Assembly: GCA_020200135.1 (NCBI GenBank) | Contig: JAIVJI010000008.1 | Coordinates: 1-32,713 of the forward strand | Source of the DNA: Acidobacteriota bacterium | GTDB lineage: Bacteria; Acidobacteriota; Blastocatellia; Pyrinomonadales; Pyrinomonadaceae | Direction of reading: 5' to 3' | DNA length: 32,713 nucleotides | In this document: positions 18,587 through 26,964 of the stretch, in pieces | Layout of the letters: each line of letters opens with the position of its first letter | Position numbering within the stretch: position 1 is the first letter of the stretch | Program-made: the position numbers and the translations under genes | The notes under the pieces: model-generated | Told to the model about the DNA's origin: nothing | Seen by the model: the letters and a program-made list of their open reading frames with translations, nothing else | Database searches by the model: none

Positions 18587-19082
18587 TCGCGTATTGACAG
18601 ACCCTTCCGGCGGGGATAAGGTACTCTCCGCTAGTCGCCCAAAGGAGTCTGGTTTTCGATTCGGGCGGTGCCTCGTCATCACTGCCCATCCCCCACAGAG
18701 CGACGGGAGTCTAAGATGTACCACTGTCTCCCACCCTCGCGTTTAAAGCGGCTGTGCTTTACGAAGTCTGTCCACAGCGGAGCGCGTCCGGGGCGTCGGG
18801 GCGACCGGCGACACGCCGCCGACGCCGGGAGACAGGCAGTGCCGCGTGCCCTCGGGACGGTGGAAATCTTTACCGGCGCCGCAGCATCTTCGTCGGGGAC
18901 GGTGCTTGAGTTCACCGCTGTTTTCTCTCCGACGCATGGCGTAGTAAAAGCTGTCCTTGTTAATGTCGAGGAGCCATTTCTCACCATGCACTTCGCCATC
19001 GGCCCTCTAGGGCTCAGACTTCACCTCATCTGCGTCCTCATCTGCGTGCCGCACACGACCCTAAAATTCGGGAAAATTTCAT
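18587..19082. other. Unassigned region right of the IS element
   Basis: About 500 bases without a gene I can support. It contains TTGACA at 18594-18599 with a poor -10 (TAAGGT, 17-bp spacing), and a perfect tandem duplication of a 12-mer, CCTCATCTGCGT (19024-19035 and 19036-19047). Open frames here on either strand lack family patterns. Base composition is lower in GC and more mixed than its surroundings, consistent with degraded or imported DNA. Confidence 0.5.
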
Positions 19083-19110
19083 TTGCCAACAGTCCAGCGG
19101 TGTGTATTAT
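19083..19110 (+). promoter_or_regulatory. Promoter of the JAMM-domain gene
   Basis: TTGCCA (19083-19088, five of six), 16 bases, then TATTAT (19105-19110, five of six). The expected start falls on or beside the ATG at 19115, so the message would be leaderless. Confidence 0.5.
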
Positions 19111-19114
19111 AGGT

Positions 19115-19648
19115 ATGTGGCTGCTGGTCCCCACCGCCACCGCAGCTACTACCGCCCCCGCAGCCTCACCTCGACGCGACTGCCCGGACGAGCGAAAGGT
19201 AGACAACTACATTCCCCGGCGCAGCCGCCGCTGCCCGCCGACGCGCGAAGAGTTAAAGAACAACCTGCGGGTGCAGAAAATCCTGAAGCAGGCCTGGCGT
19301 CTTTCCAACTACCGGCAGCAAGACTGTCAAGAGGTCGGCGGATGGATTTATCAGGACAGGCGTGGCGACATTTATGCGTGGTATCAGGAGCCCGACTGCG
19401 GCTCCTGCAGCAGCCTCCGCGGACATGGCAACCCGCCGTTGCGCAACATACCCGGAACCGTCATCGCGCTCTTCCACACACACCCTAACCCCTCGGGCAC
19501 GGCCTGGGACGCCGGCCCCAGCCGTGAAGACAAGAAACTGGCGTTCAAGCACAAGGTGCCCGGGCTGATAATCTCGGACAGGGGCATTGAGGCCTACGGC
19601 CCGGAGCGGGGCCAGTGGGACGTGGGCGCGGAACACTGCCGCAAATGA
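19115..19648 (+). CDS. JAMM/JAB (DUF4329-like) metallopeptidase-domain protein
   Basis: A 177-residue protein with a JAB1/MPN-type fold. The region PPTREELKNNLRVQKILKQAW (residues about 45-65) precedes CQEVGGWIYQDRRGDIYAW, which carries the likely catalytic Glu. FHTHPNPSG, then GPSREDKKLAF, provide the His-x-His, Ser and Asp ligands of a JAMM zinc site, comparable to RadC HNHPSG...PSxxD. The end GLIISDRGIEAYGP is typical of DUF4329 domains found at the C-termini of large surface and polymorphic-toxin proteins. Here it stands nearly alone after a short Ala/Thr-rich, possibly signal-like N-terminus. The start is uncertain (the frame is open upstream to 18668; GTG at 19100 is another option). 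A PepSY-like lipoprotein follows after 14 bases. Peptidase activity is inferred. Confidence 0.75.
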   Translation: MWLLVPTATAATTAPAASPRRDCPDERKVDNYIPRRSRRCPPTREELKNNLRVQKILKQAWRLSNYRQQDCQEVGGWIYQDRRGDIYAWYQEPDCGSCSSLRGHGNPPLRNIPGTVIALFHTHPNPSGTAWDAGPSREDKKLAFKHKVPGLIISDRGIEAYGPERGQWDVGAEHCRK

Positions 19649-19662
19649 TTTAGGAGGCCGCC

Positions 19663-20220
19663 ATGAGGAAGCACATCGCCGTCGTCGGGATCGGGGCACT
19701 GCTCGCCCTGCAAGGTTGCAGCGTGAAAGGGGACCCTTTGACAAGCGTAGAGATGAGCCTCGCGGACTCGGCGTCCGACGGCATCAGCAGGGAGAAGGCG
19801 CTTGAAGTGGCGAACAGGGAGATGTTAACGGCGGGGCAAGTACCCGCCGGCCGCGACATCGCTAATTGCAAGCTCTCTCTCGGGCGGCTCATCATCTACG
19901 ATGACGGCTCGGAGTACTTCGTGGGCAAGGGCGGCCAGACGCTGGACAGCGGCAAGATTCCGCTGGGCGTCCGGCCGGGCGAGATGTTAACCACGGTCGC
20001 GAGCAACACCGGCATCGACAAGAAGGCGGCCATCAGAATAACCGACGCCGACGCCGAGTCGGTCTACTCCTCGGTCGACAGGTTCAAGAAGACCGCGTGC
20101 GAGTTGCCCGCGGTCTGGCGAATCATCTACGAACTGGGCGACGGCGCGAGCGGCGGCGGCCCCGATTACGTCGTCGATAAGAGAACCGGCGCCATTCTGT
20201 ATAAGAAGTATAGCCAGTAA
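19663..20220 (+). CDS. PepSY-like lipoprotein
   Basis: A 185-residue lipoprotein: MRKHIAVVGIGALLALQGC is a signal peptide with lipobox LQGC (acylated Cys at 19). The mature part has ISREKALEVANREM near residue 40 and ends WRIIYELGDG...PDYVVDKRTGAILYKKYSQ. That is a helix plus 'V(V)D..TG.I' strand pattern seen in PepSY-type domains, which in M4 peptidase propeptides inhibit the enzyme. AGGAGG lies seven bases before the ATG. It is co-transcribed with the JAMM-domain gene 14 bases upstream and closed by a terminator, so it may restrain or shield against that peptidase. The PepSY assignment is by pattern only. Confidence 0.7.
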   Translation: MRKHIAVVGIGALLALQGCSVKGDPLTSVEMSLADSASDGISREKALEVANREMLTAGQVPAGRDIANCKLSLGRLIIYDDGSEYFVGKGGQTLDSGKIPLGVRPGEMLTTVASNTGIDKKAAIRITDADAESVYSSVDRFKKTACELPAVWRIIYELGDGASGGGPDYVVDKRTGAILYKKYSQ

Positions 20221-20264
20221 CCGCTTCGGCTCCGCGCGCACGGCGCACCGCCCGGTCGGGAAGT

Positions 20265-20323
20265 TGCCCGCCCCTGACACCCACGGCCGACGCGGGCGTT
20301 GCAAGGGGCGGGCATTTTATTCT
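20265..20323 (+). terminator. Rho-independent terminator after the lipoprotein gene
   Basis: A perfect 11-bp stem (20265-20275 with 20304-20314) around a 28-base loop is followed at once by TTTTATTCT. It closes the JAMM/lipoprotein transcript before speD. Confidence 0.75.
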
Positions 20324-20411
20324 ATGCTCCTCACCGCCGGCGGCGTCAGCGTCTTTGCGATTCTTGCGTCAGCGTCCTTCGATAGAACATCTTCAACACA
20401 TCTCAGTTGCT

Positions 20412-20798
20412 GTGACAGTCGGGACGGAATGGCTCATCGAGGCGTCGGGCTGCGACGCGGAGGCGCTGCGCGACGTGGCGCGCCTGCGCGGCGTCTTCGC
20501 GCGCGCCATCCGGGAGCTGGACCTGCGCGTGCTGGGCGAGCAGCACTGGCACAAGTTCCCCGGCGAGGGCGGCGCGACGGGGCTCGCCATGCTCACCGAG
20601 TCGCACCTCGCCTGCCACACCTACCCCGAGTTCCGCGTCGCCACCTTCAACCTCTACTGCTGCCGCGAGCGCCCCGTCTGGCCCTGGGCCGAGCGCCTCG
20701 GCGAGATGCTCGGCGCGACCTCTGTGAGCGTGCGCAGCGTCAGCCGCGAGACCGGGGCCGCGCCCGGGGCTCAAGCCGCATCGGGGGGTGACGCCTGA
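20412..20798 (+). CDS. speD: S-adenosylmethionine decarboxylase proenzyme (SpeD, prokaryotic class 1B)
   Basis: A 128-residue enzyme that makes decarboxylated AdoMet, the aminopropyl donor for polyamine synthesis. The proenzyme cuts itself to form a pyruvoyl group. The signature LTESHLACHTYPEF gives the cleavage Glu63-Ser64 (Ser becomes pyruvoyl) and His69; Cys83/Cys84 match the catalytic Cys near 83 in the Thermotoga enzyme. The GTG start was chosen because VTVGTEWLIEASGCDAE is the usual family N-terminus and gives the usual length. The frame is open from 20355 (TTG), and no Shine-Dalgarno precedes GTG. Its stop overlaps the DUF4178 start (TGATG), so it is translated with a gene set that also carries a SpeE-like transferase. 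Confidence 0.9.
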   Translation: MTVGTEWLIEASGCDAEALRDVARLRGVFARAIRELDLRVLGEQHWHKFPGEGGATGLAMLTESHLACHTYPEFRVATFNLYCCRERPVWPWAERLGEMLGATSVSVRSVSRETGAAPGAQAASGGDA

Positions 20799-22912
20799 TG
20801 GCGCTCCAGGCGAACTGCCCCGCGTGCGGCGCGCAGGTCATGTTCAGGACGGGCTCGTCCGTCGTCCTCGTCTGCGAGTACTGCAACTCGGTCGTCGCGC
20901 GCACAGACCGCGGCGTCGAAGACCTCGGCAAGGTCGCCGACGTGGCCGAGTCGGGCTCACCGCTCGAAGTGGGGCTCGCCGGCGTCTACCTCGGCGTGGC
21001 CTTCACTCTCACGGGGCGCGCGCAGGTGCGGCACGCCGCCGGGGGCTTCTGGGACGAGTGGTACGCGGCCTTCGCCGACGGGCGCTGGGGCTGGCTCGCC
21101 GAGGCGCAGGGGCGCTTCTACCTCACCTTCCAGATTCAGGTGCCCTCGCCCAACGCGCTCCCGGCCTTCGAGCAGCTACAGCTCGGCCAGCCGGTCTGGG
21201 CCATCCCCGCGCAGCCGCCGCCCGTCGTCGCCGAGAAGGGGACGGCGCAACTGACCGCGGCCGAGGGCGAGATACCCTACCTGCTCACGCCCGGCGAGAC
21301 CTACGCTTACGCCGACCTCTCGGGCGCGGGCGGCGTCTTCGGCACGCTCGACTACGGCGAGCAGCCGCCGCTCGTCTACGTCGGGCGCGAGGTCAGCCTC
21401 GAAGAGCTGGGGCTCGCGCACGCGCGGCGCAACGTCGAGCGCGAGGCGCGCACGGTCGCGGCCGCGCAGCTGAGCTGCCCGCGCTGCGGCGGGCCGCTTG
21501 AGCTTCGCGCGCCCGACCGCACGGAGCGCGTCGGCTGCCCGAACTGCGGCTCGCTGCTCGACGCGAGCGAGGGGCGCCTGCGCTACCTGAAGACGCTTGA
21601 GAAGAAGGGCTGGGGCGCGTCCGTGCCCCTGGGCGGGACGGCCGAGTTCGAGGGGCGCACGTTCACCGTCATCGGCTGCATGGTCCGCAGCGTCGAGTTC
21701 GACGGCGTGCGCTACTTCTGGCAGGAGTACCTGCTCTACGAGCCCGCGCTCGGCTTCCGCTGGCTCGTCGAGTCGGACGGCCACTGGAGTTACGTCAAGC
21801 CGCTCGCGCCGGGCGACGTGCGGGACGAGGGCAAGGCGGCCGTCCACGCGGGCCGGCGCTTCAAGATTTTTCAGGACGCCACGGCGCGCGTCGAGTACGT
21901 CGAGGGCGAGTTCTACTGGCGCGTCGAGGCGGGCGAGCTGGCGCGCGCCGCCGACTACGTCGCCGCGCCGCTCATGCTCTCGAAGGAGGTGCCCGTCGCC
22001 CCGGGGCGCAAGCGTCAGGGCGGCGCCATCGCGGCCGAGGAGATCAACTGGTCGCTCGGCACCTACACGCCGTTCAGGGAGGTCGAGCGCAAGTTCGGCG
22101 TCGACCTCGCGAAGCCGCGCACGGTCGCGCCCAACCAGCCCTGGGTGCACAAGAAGATTTACGCCTACTGGGCGCTGCTCATGCTGGCCGCGCTCGCGGT
22201 CGGCTTCTTCACGATGGTGTTCTCGCCGCGCAAGGTCGTCTTCGACCAGACCTACTCCCTGCGGGCTCAGGCTCAGTCGTCGCCCACGCCCGCCTTCGCG
22301 CTCCCGACGCCCCGGCCCGGCGCCTCGGCCGCCGAGCTACAGGAGGCGATGCGTCTGCGCGTCGCGCAGGCGCAGGCCGCCGCGCAGGCCGCGCAGGCCG
22401 CGGGCGAGAGCGGCGCGGAGAAGACGCAGGTCATCTTCACCGACCCCATCGAGCTGTCCGGCGGGCGCAACATACGCGTCTCGGGGCAGGCCCCCAACGT
22501 AGACAACAACTGGCTCTACGTCGCGGGCGACCTCATCGACGAGCAGACGGGTCTCGTCCAGCAGTTCGATTTGCCGATGGAGTATTACCACGGCGCCGAG
22601 GGCGGCGAGTCGTGGAGCGAGGGCAGCCGCGAGCAGGCCGACTACCTGCCGGCGCTCCCCGGGGGGCGCTACACGATGCGGCTCGAAGCGCAGTGGGAGA
22701 ACTGGAACCAGGCGGCGCCGCCGCAGGTGAGGGTGCGCGTCGAGCAGGGCGTGCCGCGCGTCGTCAACCTGATTCTGGTCCTGGTCGCGCTCTCGCTGAT
22801 TCCGCTCATCGCCCTCCTGCGCCACTTCAGCTTCGAGCGCCGGCGCTGGGCCGACAGCGCCTTCAACCCGTACGACTCGGGGGACGGTGACGACGGTGAT
22901 GGCGACGAATGA
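20798..22912 (+). CDS. DUF4178 membrane protein with two zinc ribbons
   Basis: A 704-residue protein. A zinc ribbon (Cys7, 10, 26, 29) is followed by a first DUF4178 unit (about 45-200, GLAGVYLGVAFTLTGRAQVRHAAGGFWDEWYAAF). A second ribbon (CPRCGGPLEL...CPNCGS, about 225-252) is followed by a second DUF4178 unit (about 270-420, GTAEFEGRTFTVIGCMVRSVEFDGVRYFWQEYLLYEP). Then come a helix (YAYWALLMLAALAVGFFTMVF), an Ala/Gln-rich linker, an outer beta domain and a last helix (VVNLILVLVALSLIPLIALL). DUF4178 has no proven activity; it is known as a neighbour of DUF350, SpeE-like and ATP-grasp genes. The ATG overlaps the speD stop by one base. Confidence 0.9.
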   Translation: MALQANCPACGAQVMFRTGSSVVLVCEYCNSVVARTDRGVEDLGKVADVAESGSPLEVGLAGVYLGVAFTLTGRAQVRHAAGGFWDEWYAAFADGRWGWLAEAQGRFYLTFQIQVPSPNALPAFEQLQLGQPVWAIPAQPPPVVAEKGTAQLTAAEGEIPYLLTPGETYAYADLSGAGGVFGTLDYGEQPPLVYVGREVSLEELGLAHARRNVEREARTVAAAQLSCPRCGGPLELRAPDRTERVGCPNCGSLLDASEGRLRYLKTLEKKGWGASVPLGGTAEFEGRTFTVIGCMVRSVEFDGVRYFWQEYLLYEPALGFRWLVESDGHWSYVKPLAPGDVRDEGKAAVHAGRRFKIFQDATARVEYVEGEFYWRVEAGELARAADYVAAPLMLSKEVPVAPGRKRQGGAIAAEEINWSLGTYTPFREVERKFGVDLAKPRTVAPNQPWVHKKIYAYWALLMLAALAVGFFTMVFSPRKVVFDQTYSLRAQAQSSPTPAFALPTPRPGASAAELQEAMRLRVAQAQAAAQAAQAAGESGAEKTQVIFTDPIELSGGRNIRVSGQAPNVDNNWLYVAGDLIDEQTGLVQQFDLPMEYYHGAEGGESWSEGSREQADYLPALPGGRYTMRLEAQWENWNQAAPPQVRVRVEQGVPRVVNLILVLVALSLIPLIALLRHFSFERRRWADSAFNPYDSGDGDDGDGDE

Positions 22913-23159
22913 CAAAAGAGTCCTGTGCGGCGGCGCGTGGAAGCCCTGCGCGCCGGCCGCCCTCCTCTCGCTGGCCGCGCTGCGCGCGCCCGCGCGCGCG
23001 CAGGCGGCGGCGAACGAGGAGACCGTTGACAGCGTGCTGACGAAGGCGGGCACGCTCGCAATCGTCCGCGCCGGCCCGGAGGACGGCCTGAGGGCTAGAG
23101 GCCGGGTGCTGGATAAAACCCTTGAAGGGCATAGGTCTCATCAAGACTCAACCAACTAG
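22899..23159 (+). CDS. Possible small secreted protein
   Basis: An 86-codon frame overlapping the end of the DUF4178 gene by 14 bases. It has a signal-like core (APAALLSLAAL) and ARAQA cleavage-like site, then a short acidic stretch (NEETVDSVLTKAG). It ends in a heptamer repeat (stop at 23157-23159), and the last 30 residues look non-coding. I do not recognise it. It may be real in its first half and truncated or fused to repeat DNA, or a chance frame. Confidence 0.3.
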   Translation: MATNDKRVLCGGAWKPCAPAALLSLAALRAPARAQAAANEETVDSVLTKAGTLAIVRAGPEDGLRARGRVLDKTLEGHRSHQDSTN

Positions 23160-23176
23160 CCCCTAGCCTCTAGCCC
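23092..23176. repeat. Heptamer-built inverted repeat before the 60-residue gene
   Basis: The right arm is three tandem units of CTAGCCN (23156-23176). An 11-base block in the left arm (23092-23102) is its perfect complement (pairs with 23166-23176). It has the same 7-bp period as the other palindromes in the window, with a different unit. Confidence 0.55.
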
Positions 23177-23188
23177 CTGGAGAAAACC

Positions 23189-23371
23189 ATGCTCAGTAAA
23201 CTTTATCTCGCGTTGGGGACGGGAGTGCTGCTGCTCTACGGGGTGGCGGCGTGGAGCGGGTGGGAGCTTTCGACCTCGCCGCGGCAGGTGCTCCCGGCCG
23301 ACGTGCGCAACGCGCCGGGCGGCTACCGCTCTTTCCACTTCTGGCATTCCGGCTACCGTGGAGGAAAATGA
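23189..23371 (+). CDS. Small single-pass membrane protein of the SpeD/DUF4178 cluster
   Basis: A 60-residue protein: MLSKLYLALGTGVLLLYGVAAWSGWEL is one transmembrane helix. A short outer or inner tail with conserved-looking PADVRNAPGGYRSFHFWHSGYRGGK follows. GGAG precedes the ATG by six bases. Its stop overlaps the DUF350 start (ATGATG/TGA), so the two are translated together. The aromatic/glycine-rich C-terminus is typical of small proteins in DUF4178-DUF350-SpeE clusters. Its function is unknown; a scaffold for the membrane complex is a guess. Confidence 0.75.
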   Translation: MLSKLYLALGTGVLLLYGVAAWSGWELSTSPRQVLPADVRNAPGGYRSFHFWHSGYRGGK

Positions 23372-23625
23372 TGCTTAACCTGTTAACGTCGGCACTCGCC
23401 GTGGTCGTCAAGATGGAGGAGCTGGCGCCGGTCATCGTCACCACCGCCATCTTCACCGCCTTCGGCCTGCTCATCTTCGGCGTCGCCTACATCATCATCG
23501 TCAAGGCTTCGCCCTTCTCCATCCGCAAGGAGCTTGAAGATGACCACAACACGGCGCTCGCCATCGTCATCGGCGCGGTCATCATCGGCATCTCGCTCAT
23601 CATCGCCGCCGCCATTCAAGGCTAG
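23368..23625 (+). CDS. DUF350 membrane protein (two-helix form)
   Basis: An 85-residue protein with two helices (about 20-45, VIVTTAIFTAFGLLIFGVAYIIIV; about 62-82, ALAIVIGAVIIGISLIIAAAI). Between them is KASPFSIRKELEDDHNTA, the DUF350 signature where a conserved Asn precedes the second helix. Most DUF350 proteins are tandem duplicates of this unit, so this is a half-size version that probably dimerises. ATG at 23368 or 23371; the former overlaps the previous stop, with GAGGAAA upstream. The stop codon is the first part of a heptamer palindrome that runs to the SpeE-like gene. Confidence 0.82.
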   Translation: MMLNLLTSALAVVVKMEELAPVIVTTAIFTAFGLLIFGVAYIIIVKASPFSIRKELEDDHNTALAIVIGAVIIGISLIIAAAIQG

Positions 23626-23755
23626 TAGACAGTAGACAGTAGTCAGTAGGCTCAGCCCGGCCGACGTTGATGCTGAGCTGCTGACCGCCCGGCCCGCAAA
23701 GGTTTTCTACCGACTACCGGCTACTGACTACTGTCTACTGTCTACTGTCTACTGT
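23624..23755. repeat. Heptamer palindrome with a perfect 26-bp stem before the SpeE-like gene
   Basis: The left arm is four tandem AGTAGNC units (23624-23651) and the right arm seven tandem CTACYGN units (23707-23755). Bases 23624-23649 and 23721-23746 are perfect reverse complements. The 71-base loop holds a further CTCAGC/GCTGAG stem. The array starts within the DUF350 stop codon and ends four bases before the SpeE-like ATG, leaving no room for a Shine-Dalgarno. It probably separates or down-tunes the downstream half of the operon. Confidence 0.85.
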
Positions 23756-23758
23756 TTT

Positions 23759-25279
23759 ATGAACCGCACTCCGATCCTCTTCCTCAACGTGCTGGTCATC
23801 GCGACCTGCGGGCTCGTCTACGAGCTGCTGGCCGGGACGCTCGCCTCCTACGTCCTCGGCGACTCGGTGACGCAGTTCTCGCTCATCATCGGCATCTACC
23901 TGTTCGCGATGGGGGCCGGGTCGTGGCTCTCGCGTTTCGTGGAGGGCGAGCTGGCGCGCCGCTTCGTCGACGTGGAGCTGGCCGTCGCCCTGCTCGGCGG
24001 GTTCTCCGCGCCGCTGCTGTTCCTGACCTTCGCGCACCTGAGTTACTTTCAGGTCGTCCTCTACGGGCTGGTCTTCCTCATCGGCGCGGCCGTGGGTCTG
24101 GAGATTCCGCTCCTGATGCGGATACTCAAAGACCACCTCGACTTCAAGGAGCTGGTCGCGCGCGTGCTGGCCTTCGACTACGCGGGCGCGCTCATCGCCT
24201 CGCTGCTGTTCCCCATCTTCCTCGTGCCGCGACTGGGGCTGGTGCGCACGTCGCTCCTGTTCGGGTTCTTCAACGCGGCGGTCGGACTGTGGGCGACGTG
24301 GCTGATGCGGCCGCTCATCGGCGGGCGCTCGGTCGCGCGCCTGCGCGCGCAGGCGGCGGTGGTGATGGCGCTGCTGGCCGTCGCCTTCGTCAAGGCCGAC
24401 GCGCTCACCTCGCTCGCCGAGGACGCGATGTTCGCCGACGACATCGTCTACTCGAAGACGACCCACTACCAGCGCATCGTCGTCACGCGCAACCGCGCCG
24501 GCTTCCAGCTCTTCCTCAACGGCAACCTCCAGTTCAGCTCGGCCGACGAGTACCGCTACCACGAGGCGCTCGTCCACCCGGCGATGACGCTCGCGGGCGA
24601 GGGCGGCCGCGCCCCGCGCCGCGTCCTCGTGCTCGGCGGCGGCGACGGGCTCGCGCTCCGCGAGGTCTTGAAGTACCCCTCGGTCGAGGAGGTGACGCTC
24701 GTCGACCTGGACCCGGACATGACCGAGCTGTCGCGCCGCTTCCCGCCGCTGGCGGGCCTGAACCGGGGCGCGTTCGACGACCCGCGCGTCCGCGTCGTCA
24801 ACGAGGACGCGATGCTCTGGCTCGAAACTGACGGGCCGCCCTTCGACGCGGCGCTGATAGACTTCCCCGACCCGAACACCTTCGCGCTCGGCAAGCTCTA
24901 CACGACGCGCTTCTACCAGATGCTCAAGCGCCGCCTCGCGCCCGACGCGGCGGTCGCCGTGCAGTCCACGTCGCCGCTGTTTGCGCGCAGCTCCTACTGG
25001 TGCATCGTGCGGACGCTCGAAGCCTCGGGCCTGAGCGTGCGCCCCTACTACACGGCCGTCCCGTCGTTCGGCGTCTGGGGCTTCGCGCTCGCGCGCCGCG
25101 CGCCCTTCGAGGTGCCGCAGCGCGCGCCCTCGGTCGGGCTGAGATTCTTAGACGACCGCGCGCTCCCCGCGATGTTCATGCTCTCGGCCGACCTCGGGCC
25201 GGTCCCCGTGGAGGTCAACCGGCTCGACAACCAGTCGCTCGTCCGCTACTACGAGGCCGAGTGGCGGCGCTACGAATGA
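23759..25279 (+). CDS. Membrane-anchored polyamine aminopropyltransferase-like protein (SpeE family)
   Basis: A 506-residue fusion of about seven helices (residues 8-215, starting [27 protein letters not shown]) and a spermidine-synthase-type domain (about 230-480). In that domain [21 protein letters not shown] is the substrate gate, [14 protein letters not shown] the dcAdoMet site, and [21 protein letters not shown] the active-site loop with the catalytic Asp. With speD in the same cluster, it likely transfers an aminopropyl group to an amine at or in the membrane; the acceptor is unknown and related membrane SpeE proteins may use other donors. There is no Shine-Dalgarno, because a repeat abuts the ATG. 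The last codons overlap the next gene (ATGA). Confidence 0.92.
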   Translation: MNRTPILFLNVLVIATCGLVYELLAGTLASYVLGDSVTQFSLIIGIYLFAMGAGSWLSRFVEGELARRFVDVELAVALLGGFSAPLLFLTFAHLSYFQVVLYGLVFLIGAAVGLEIPLLMRILKDHLDFKELVARVLAFDYAGALIASLLFPIFLVPRLGLVRTSLLFGFFNAAVGLWATWLMRPLIGGRSVARLRAQAAVVMALLAVAFVKADALTSLAEDAMFADDIVYSKTTHYQRIVVTRNRAGFQLFLNGNLQFSSADEYRYHEALVHPAMTLAGEGGRAPRRVLVLGGGDGLALREVLKYPSVEEVTLVDLDPDMTELSRRFPPLAGLNRGAFDDPRVRVVNEDAMLWLETDGPPFDAALIDFPDPNTFALGKLYTTRFYQMLKRRLAPDAAVAVQSTSPLFARSSYWCIVRTLEASGLSVRPYYTAVPSFGVWGFALARRAPFEVPQRAPSVGLRFLDDRALPAMFMLSADLGPVPVEVNRLDNQSLVRYYEAEWRRYE

Positions 25280-26964
25280 ACCGGCGCGGGCTTTCGAGAA
25301 GGGAACTGCTGGCGGCCTTCCTCGGCGCGCCGTTCGCGCTCGCCGCGTGCGGGAGTCGCGGGGCCGAGACGCCGCCGCTGCCCGAGGGCGACATCGTCGG
25401 CGTGTCCGACCGCGTCGGCCACCTGATACGCGACGGTCACAGGCCGGAGCCCGAAGCGTGGGAGCGCGCGGGCGTGGTCATCGTCGGCGGCGGGGTCGCG
25501 GGGCTGGCGGCGGCGTGGAGGCTTTTGCGCGCGGGCTTCGACGACTTCGTGCTGCTCGAACTCGAGCCCGAGCCGGGCGGGACGGCGCGCTCGGGGCGCG
25601 CGCACGGCGTCGTCCCTTACCCCTGGGGCGCGCACTACCTGCCCGCGCCGCGCGCCGAGAACCGCGCGCTCGTCGCGCTCCTCGACGAACTCGGGGTGCT
25701 CGAAGGCCCGGACGCCGAAGGGCAGCCCGTCGTCGCCGAGCAGTTCCTCTGCCGCGACCCCGAGGAGCGCGTCTTCTACCGCGGGCGCTGGTACGAGGGG
25801 CTCTACCTGCACGCGGGCGCCGGCGCGGAGGACGCGCGCCAGCTCCAGCTCTTCAACGCCGAGGTCGACTGGTGGTCTGCGTGGCGCGACACGCGGGGCC
25901 GGCGCGCGTTCGACATCCCCGTCGCGCGCTGCTCGGACGACGCGGAGGTGACGGCGCTCGACCGCGTCTCGATGGGCGAGTGGATGCGCGCGCGGGGCTT
26001 GACCTCGGAGCGCCTGCGCTGGCTGGTGGACTACGCGTGCCGCGACGACTACGGGCTGACCGCCGAGCAGGCGAGCGCGTGGGCCGGGCTCTTCTACTTC
26101 GCCTCGCGCGTGGCGGGGCCGGGCGCGGAGGCGCGGTCGCTCATCACGTGGCCCGAGGGCAACGGCCGCATCGTCCGGCACCTCTACGAGAAGGCCCGGA
26201 GCCGCGTCCGGCTCGGCCTCGCCGTCGCCGACGTGCGCGAGGGCGTCGCTGCCGAGAGTGCCGCCGTCAACAGTCGCGACGCGCGCGGCGGCGTCGAGGT
26301 CGTCGCCGTCCGGGGCGACGGCGGCGGGTCGGTCGGCTTTCGCGCCGACCGCGTCGTCTTCGCCGCGCCGCAGTTCATGACGAAGTACCTTCTGAAGTCT
26401 TACCGCGAGGGCGCCGCCCCCGCGCACGTCGCGGAGTTCGAGTACGGCGCCTGGGTGGTCGCCAACCTCTTCCTCGCCGACAGGCCGCGCGCCGGCTTCG
26501 GCTTCCCCGAAGCCTGGGACAACGTGCTCTACGAAAGCCCCTCTCTCGGCTACGTCATCGCCACGCACCAGCGCGGCTTCGAGCGCGGCCCCACCGTCCA
26601 CACCTACTACTACCCGCTCACCGACGCGGACCCGCGCGCCGCGCGCGCGCGCCTGCTCTCCGCCGGCCGCGACGAGTGGGCCGAAGTCGCGCTCTCGGAC
26701 CTCGGGCGGGCGCACCGCGACATGCGCACGCTCACGCGCCGCCTCGACGTGATGCGCTGGGGGCACGCGATGATTCGCCCGCGCGTCGGCTTCCAGTGGG
26801 GCGGCGCGCGCCAGAAGGCGCAGGCGCCCCACGGCCGCGTCCACTTCGCCAACACAGACCTCTCCGGCGTCGCGCTCTTCGAGGAAGCCTTCGACCACGG
26901 CCTGCGCGCCGCCGAAGAGGTCCTCGCCGCGCGCGGCGTCAAATCCGAAACCATGCGTGGCTAG
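25276..26964 (+). CDS. Exported FAD-dependent amine-oxidase-like lipoprotein
   Basis: A 562-residue flavoprotein. The N-terminus has a twin-arginine-type stretch [19 protein letters not shown] with lipobox LAAC (Cys25), so it is predicted to be folded with cofactor, exported by Tat and lipidated. The Rossmann motif [18 protein letters not shown] (71-76 GGGVAG), then [14 protein letters not shown], is typical of the NAD(P)-binding_8/amino-oxidase family. The C-terminal [27 protein letters not shown] closes the FAD site. The ATG overlaps the SpeE-like stop by four bases. It may oxidise the polyamine product of the cluster; the substrate is inference. Its stop overlaps that of the convergent gene (CTAG). 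Confidence 0.9.
   Translation: MNRRGLSRRELLAAFLGAPFALAACGSRGAETPPLPEGDIVGVSDRVGHLIRDGHRPEPEAWERAGVVIVGGGVAGLAAAWRLLRAGFDDFVLLELEPEPGGTARSGRAHGVVPYPWGAHYLPAPRAENRALVALLDELGVLEGPDAEGQPVVAEQFLCRDPEERVFYRGRWYEGLYLHAGAGAEDARQLQLFNAEVDWWSAWRDTRGRRAFDIPVARCSDDAEVTALDRVSMGEWMRARGLTSERLRWLVDYACRDDYGLTAEQASAWAGLFYFASRVAGPGAEARSLITWPEGNGRIVRHLYEKARSRVRLGLAVADVREGVAAESAAVNSRDARGGVEVVAVRGDGGGSVGFRADRVVFAAPQFMTKYLLKSYREGAAPAHVAEFEYGAWVVANLFLADRPRAGFGFPEAWDNVLYESPSLGYVIATHQRGFERGPTVHTYYYPLTDADPRAARARLLSAGRDEWAEVALSDLGRAHRDMRTLTRRLDVMRWGHAMIRPRVGFQWGGARQKAQAPHGRVHFANTDLSGVALFEEAFDHGLRAAEEVLAARGVKSETMRG

Noticed and set aside
18679..18999. Minus-strand frames of 82-106 codons beside the IS element
   Set aside because: The peptides show a few gene-like stretches but no recognisable family, no Shine-Dalgarno, and overlapping frames of equal quality on both strands.
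23629..23755. CRISPR-like short repeats
   Set aside because: The units are 7 bp in direct contact with no spacers; this is a tandem heptamer palindrome.
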